A DNA stretch of 26,322 nt from Chondrus crispus (lineage: Eukaryota; Rhodophyta; Florideophyceae; Gigartinales; Gigartinaceae), in assembly GCF_000350225.1 (NCBI RefSeq), contig NW_005179179.1:1-26322 (forward strand). Reading direction: 5' to 3'. The notes under the pieces are model-generated. The model did not search any database. It had not been told where the DNA came from and saw nothing but the letters and a program-made list of their open reading frames with translations. The position numbers and the translations under genes were made by a program. Each line of letters starts with the position of its first letter. Positions within the stretch are counted from its first letter, which is position 1. This document shows positions 25,857 to 26,322 of this stretch, in pieces.

Positions 25857-26322
25857 GTGTAGGTGGAGCCTCTAGGATGAACTAAATACTGTACTGTAGC
25901 GTTTCTTACTGTTTCACTTTGTAGTTTCAACTATTGCAAGGCCTCCTCGAGCGGTAGGGTAGGGGTGATACGTAATAAGGATTTGAGCGGGCGTGGGCGG
26001 AGCGGGCGTGTGGACGGGGGGGGAGGGGCAGGTGTAGCTGTTTATAGTTGTATGTATAGTCCTTCAAAGTTCTACTTCATAAAAATTGTGCTCCTTTTGT
26101 TCTAAACTTGCGAAATTCCTAAGTTTTGTTTAAATTTTACTGTATAGAATTTGACCTTATATGAAGTCAAGAATGACCTCATATGAGGCAATGTGCCGGT
26201 CGTCTAGACACTAGCCCACACCATTGCACAATGTGTTACAAGTCGGTGATTACGGCGGCTGTCAGATTTGGGGGTGTCTTGAATTGATGTATTACTAGTT
26301 CCTGTGTTTGTTCGTGCGTTTT
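25857..26322. other. 3' flank of the beta-propeller gene
   Basis: It has two overlapping TACTGTA words soon after the stop, a G-rich patch near 25990-26030, and an imperfect ~21-bp tandem pair (26151-26171 and 26173-26193) containing palindromic CCTCATATGAGG. No gene was recognised. Confidence 0.45.

Noticed and set aside
1..26322. CRISPR arrays, tRNA or rRNA genes, bacterial promoters and ribosome binding sites
   Set aside because: No regularly spaced short repeats, no cloverleaf and no rRNA signature were seen. Gene style and TATA boxes point to a eukaryotic nuclear genome.

Overview
This is eukaryotic nuclear DNA. My best guess is a florideophyte red alga of the Chondrus type: protein genes are long, intron-free and moderately GC-rich, and they are separated by densely nested transposable elements. 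No bacterial operon logic, rRNA or tRNA is visible, and the organism guess is an inference.

Layout. (1) 1-1673: the end of an LTR retroelement on the minus strand that runs off the left edge, with an LTR (1300-1673), a primer-site hairpin and a gag-like ORF (424-1248). (2) 1698-2601: degenerate ~50-60 bp repeats, then the RNase H end of a dead Ty1/copia polyprotein. (3) 3516-10941: the most unusual part. One ~2,120-codon reading path on the plus strand has an N-terminal Cys-rich region, a DUF6589-like core, a PIN/XPG-like nuclease-type domain and a tesmin/TSO1-like CXC domain. It is split by a one-base slip in a T9 run and by one in-frame TAA. Convergent to it, 90 bp away, lies a PCIF1-family N6-adenine methyltransferase gene with an NPPF motif. 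A near-perfect 17-bp-stem hairpin covers the junction. I read the pair as one transposon-like module, but I could not find its ends. (4) 11764-12589: a pogo/Tigger deletion derivative with terminal inverted repeats and TA flanks. (5) 13220-13897: a secreted Cys-rich protein gene broken by one TGA. An intact divergent paralogue lies at 22194-22913. (6) 14394-14785: a run of hairpins with no protein gene. (7) 15131-20614: a young tyrosine-recombinase retrotransposon (Ngaro/DIRS-like) with intact Gag, RT-RNase H and YR frames and split direct repeats A1 ... B1-A2 ... B2. (8) 24099-25856: a secreted glucose/sorbosone-dehydrogenase-like beta-propeller with an IPT/TIG domain, probably a host gene, with a clear TATA box.

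How the parts relate. At least five mobile elements of different classes sit between two members of a small Cys-rich family and a host-like secreted protein gene. The YR element looks recent: its A repeats differ by two substitutions and two small indels over ~480 bp, and its ORFs are intact. The DUF6589/PCIF1-like module is older or damaged. All family assignments come from reading motifs by eye; no database search was run.
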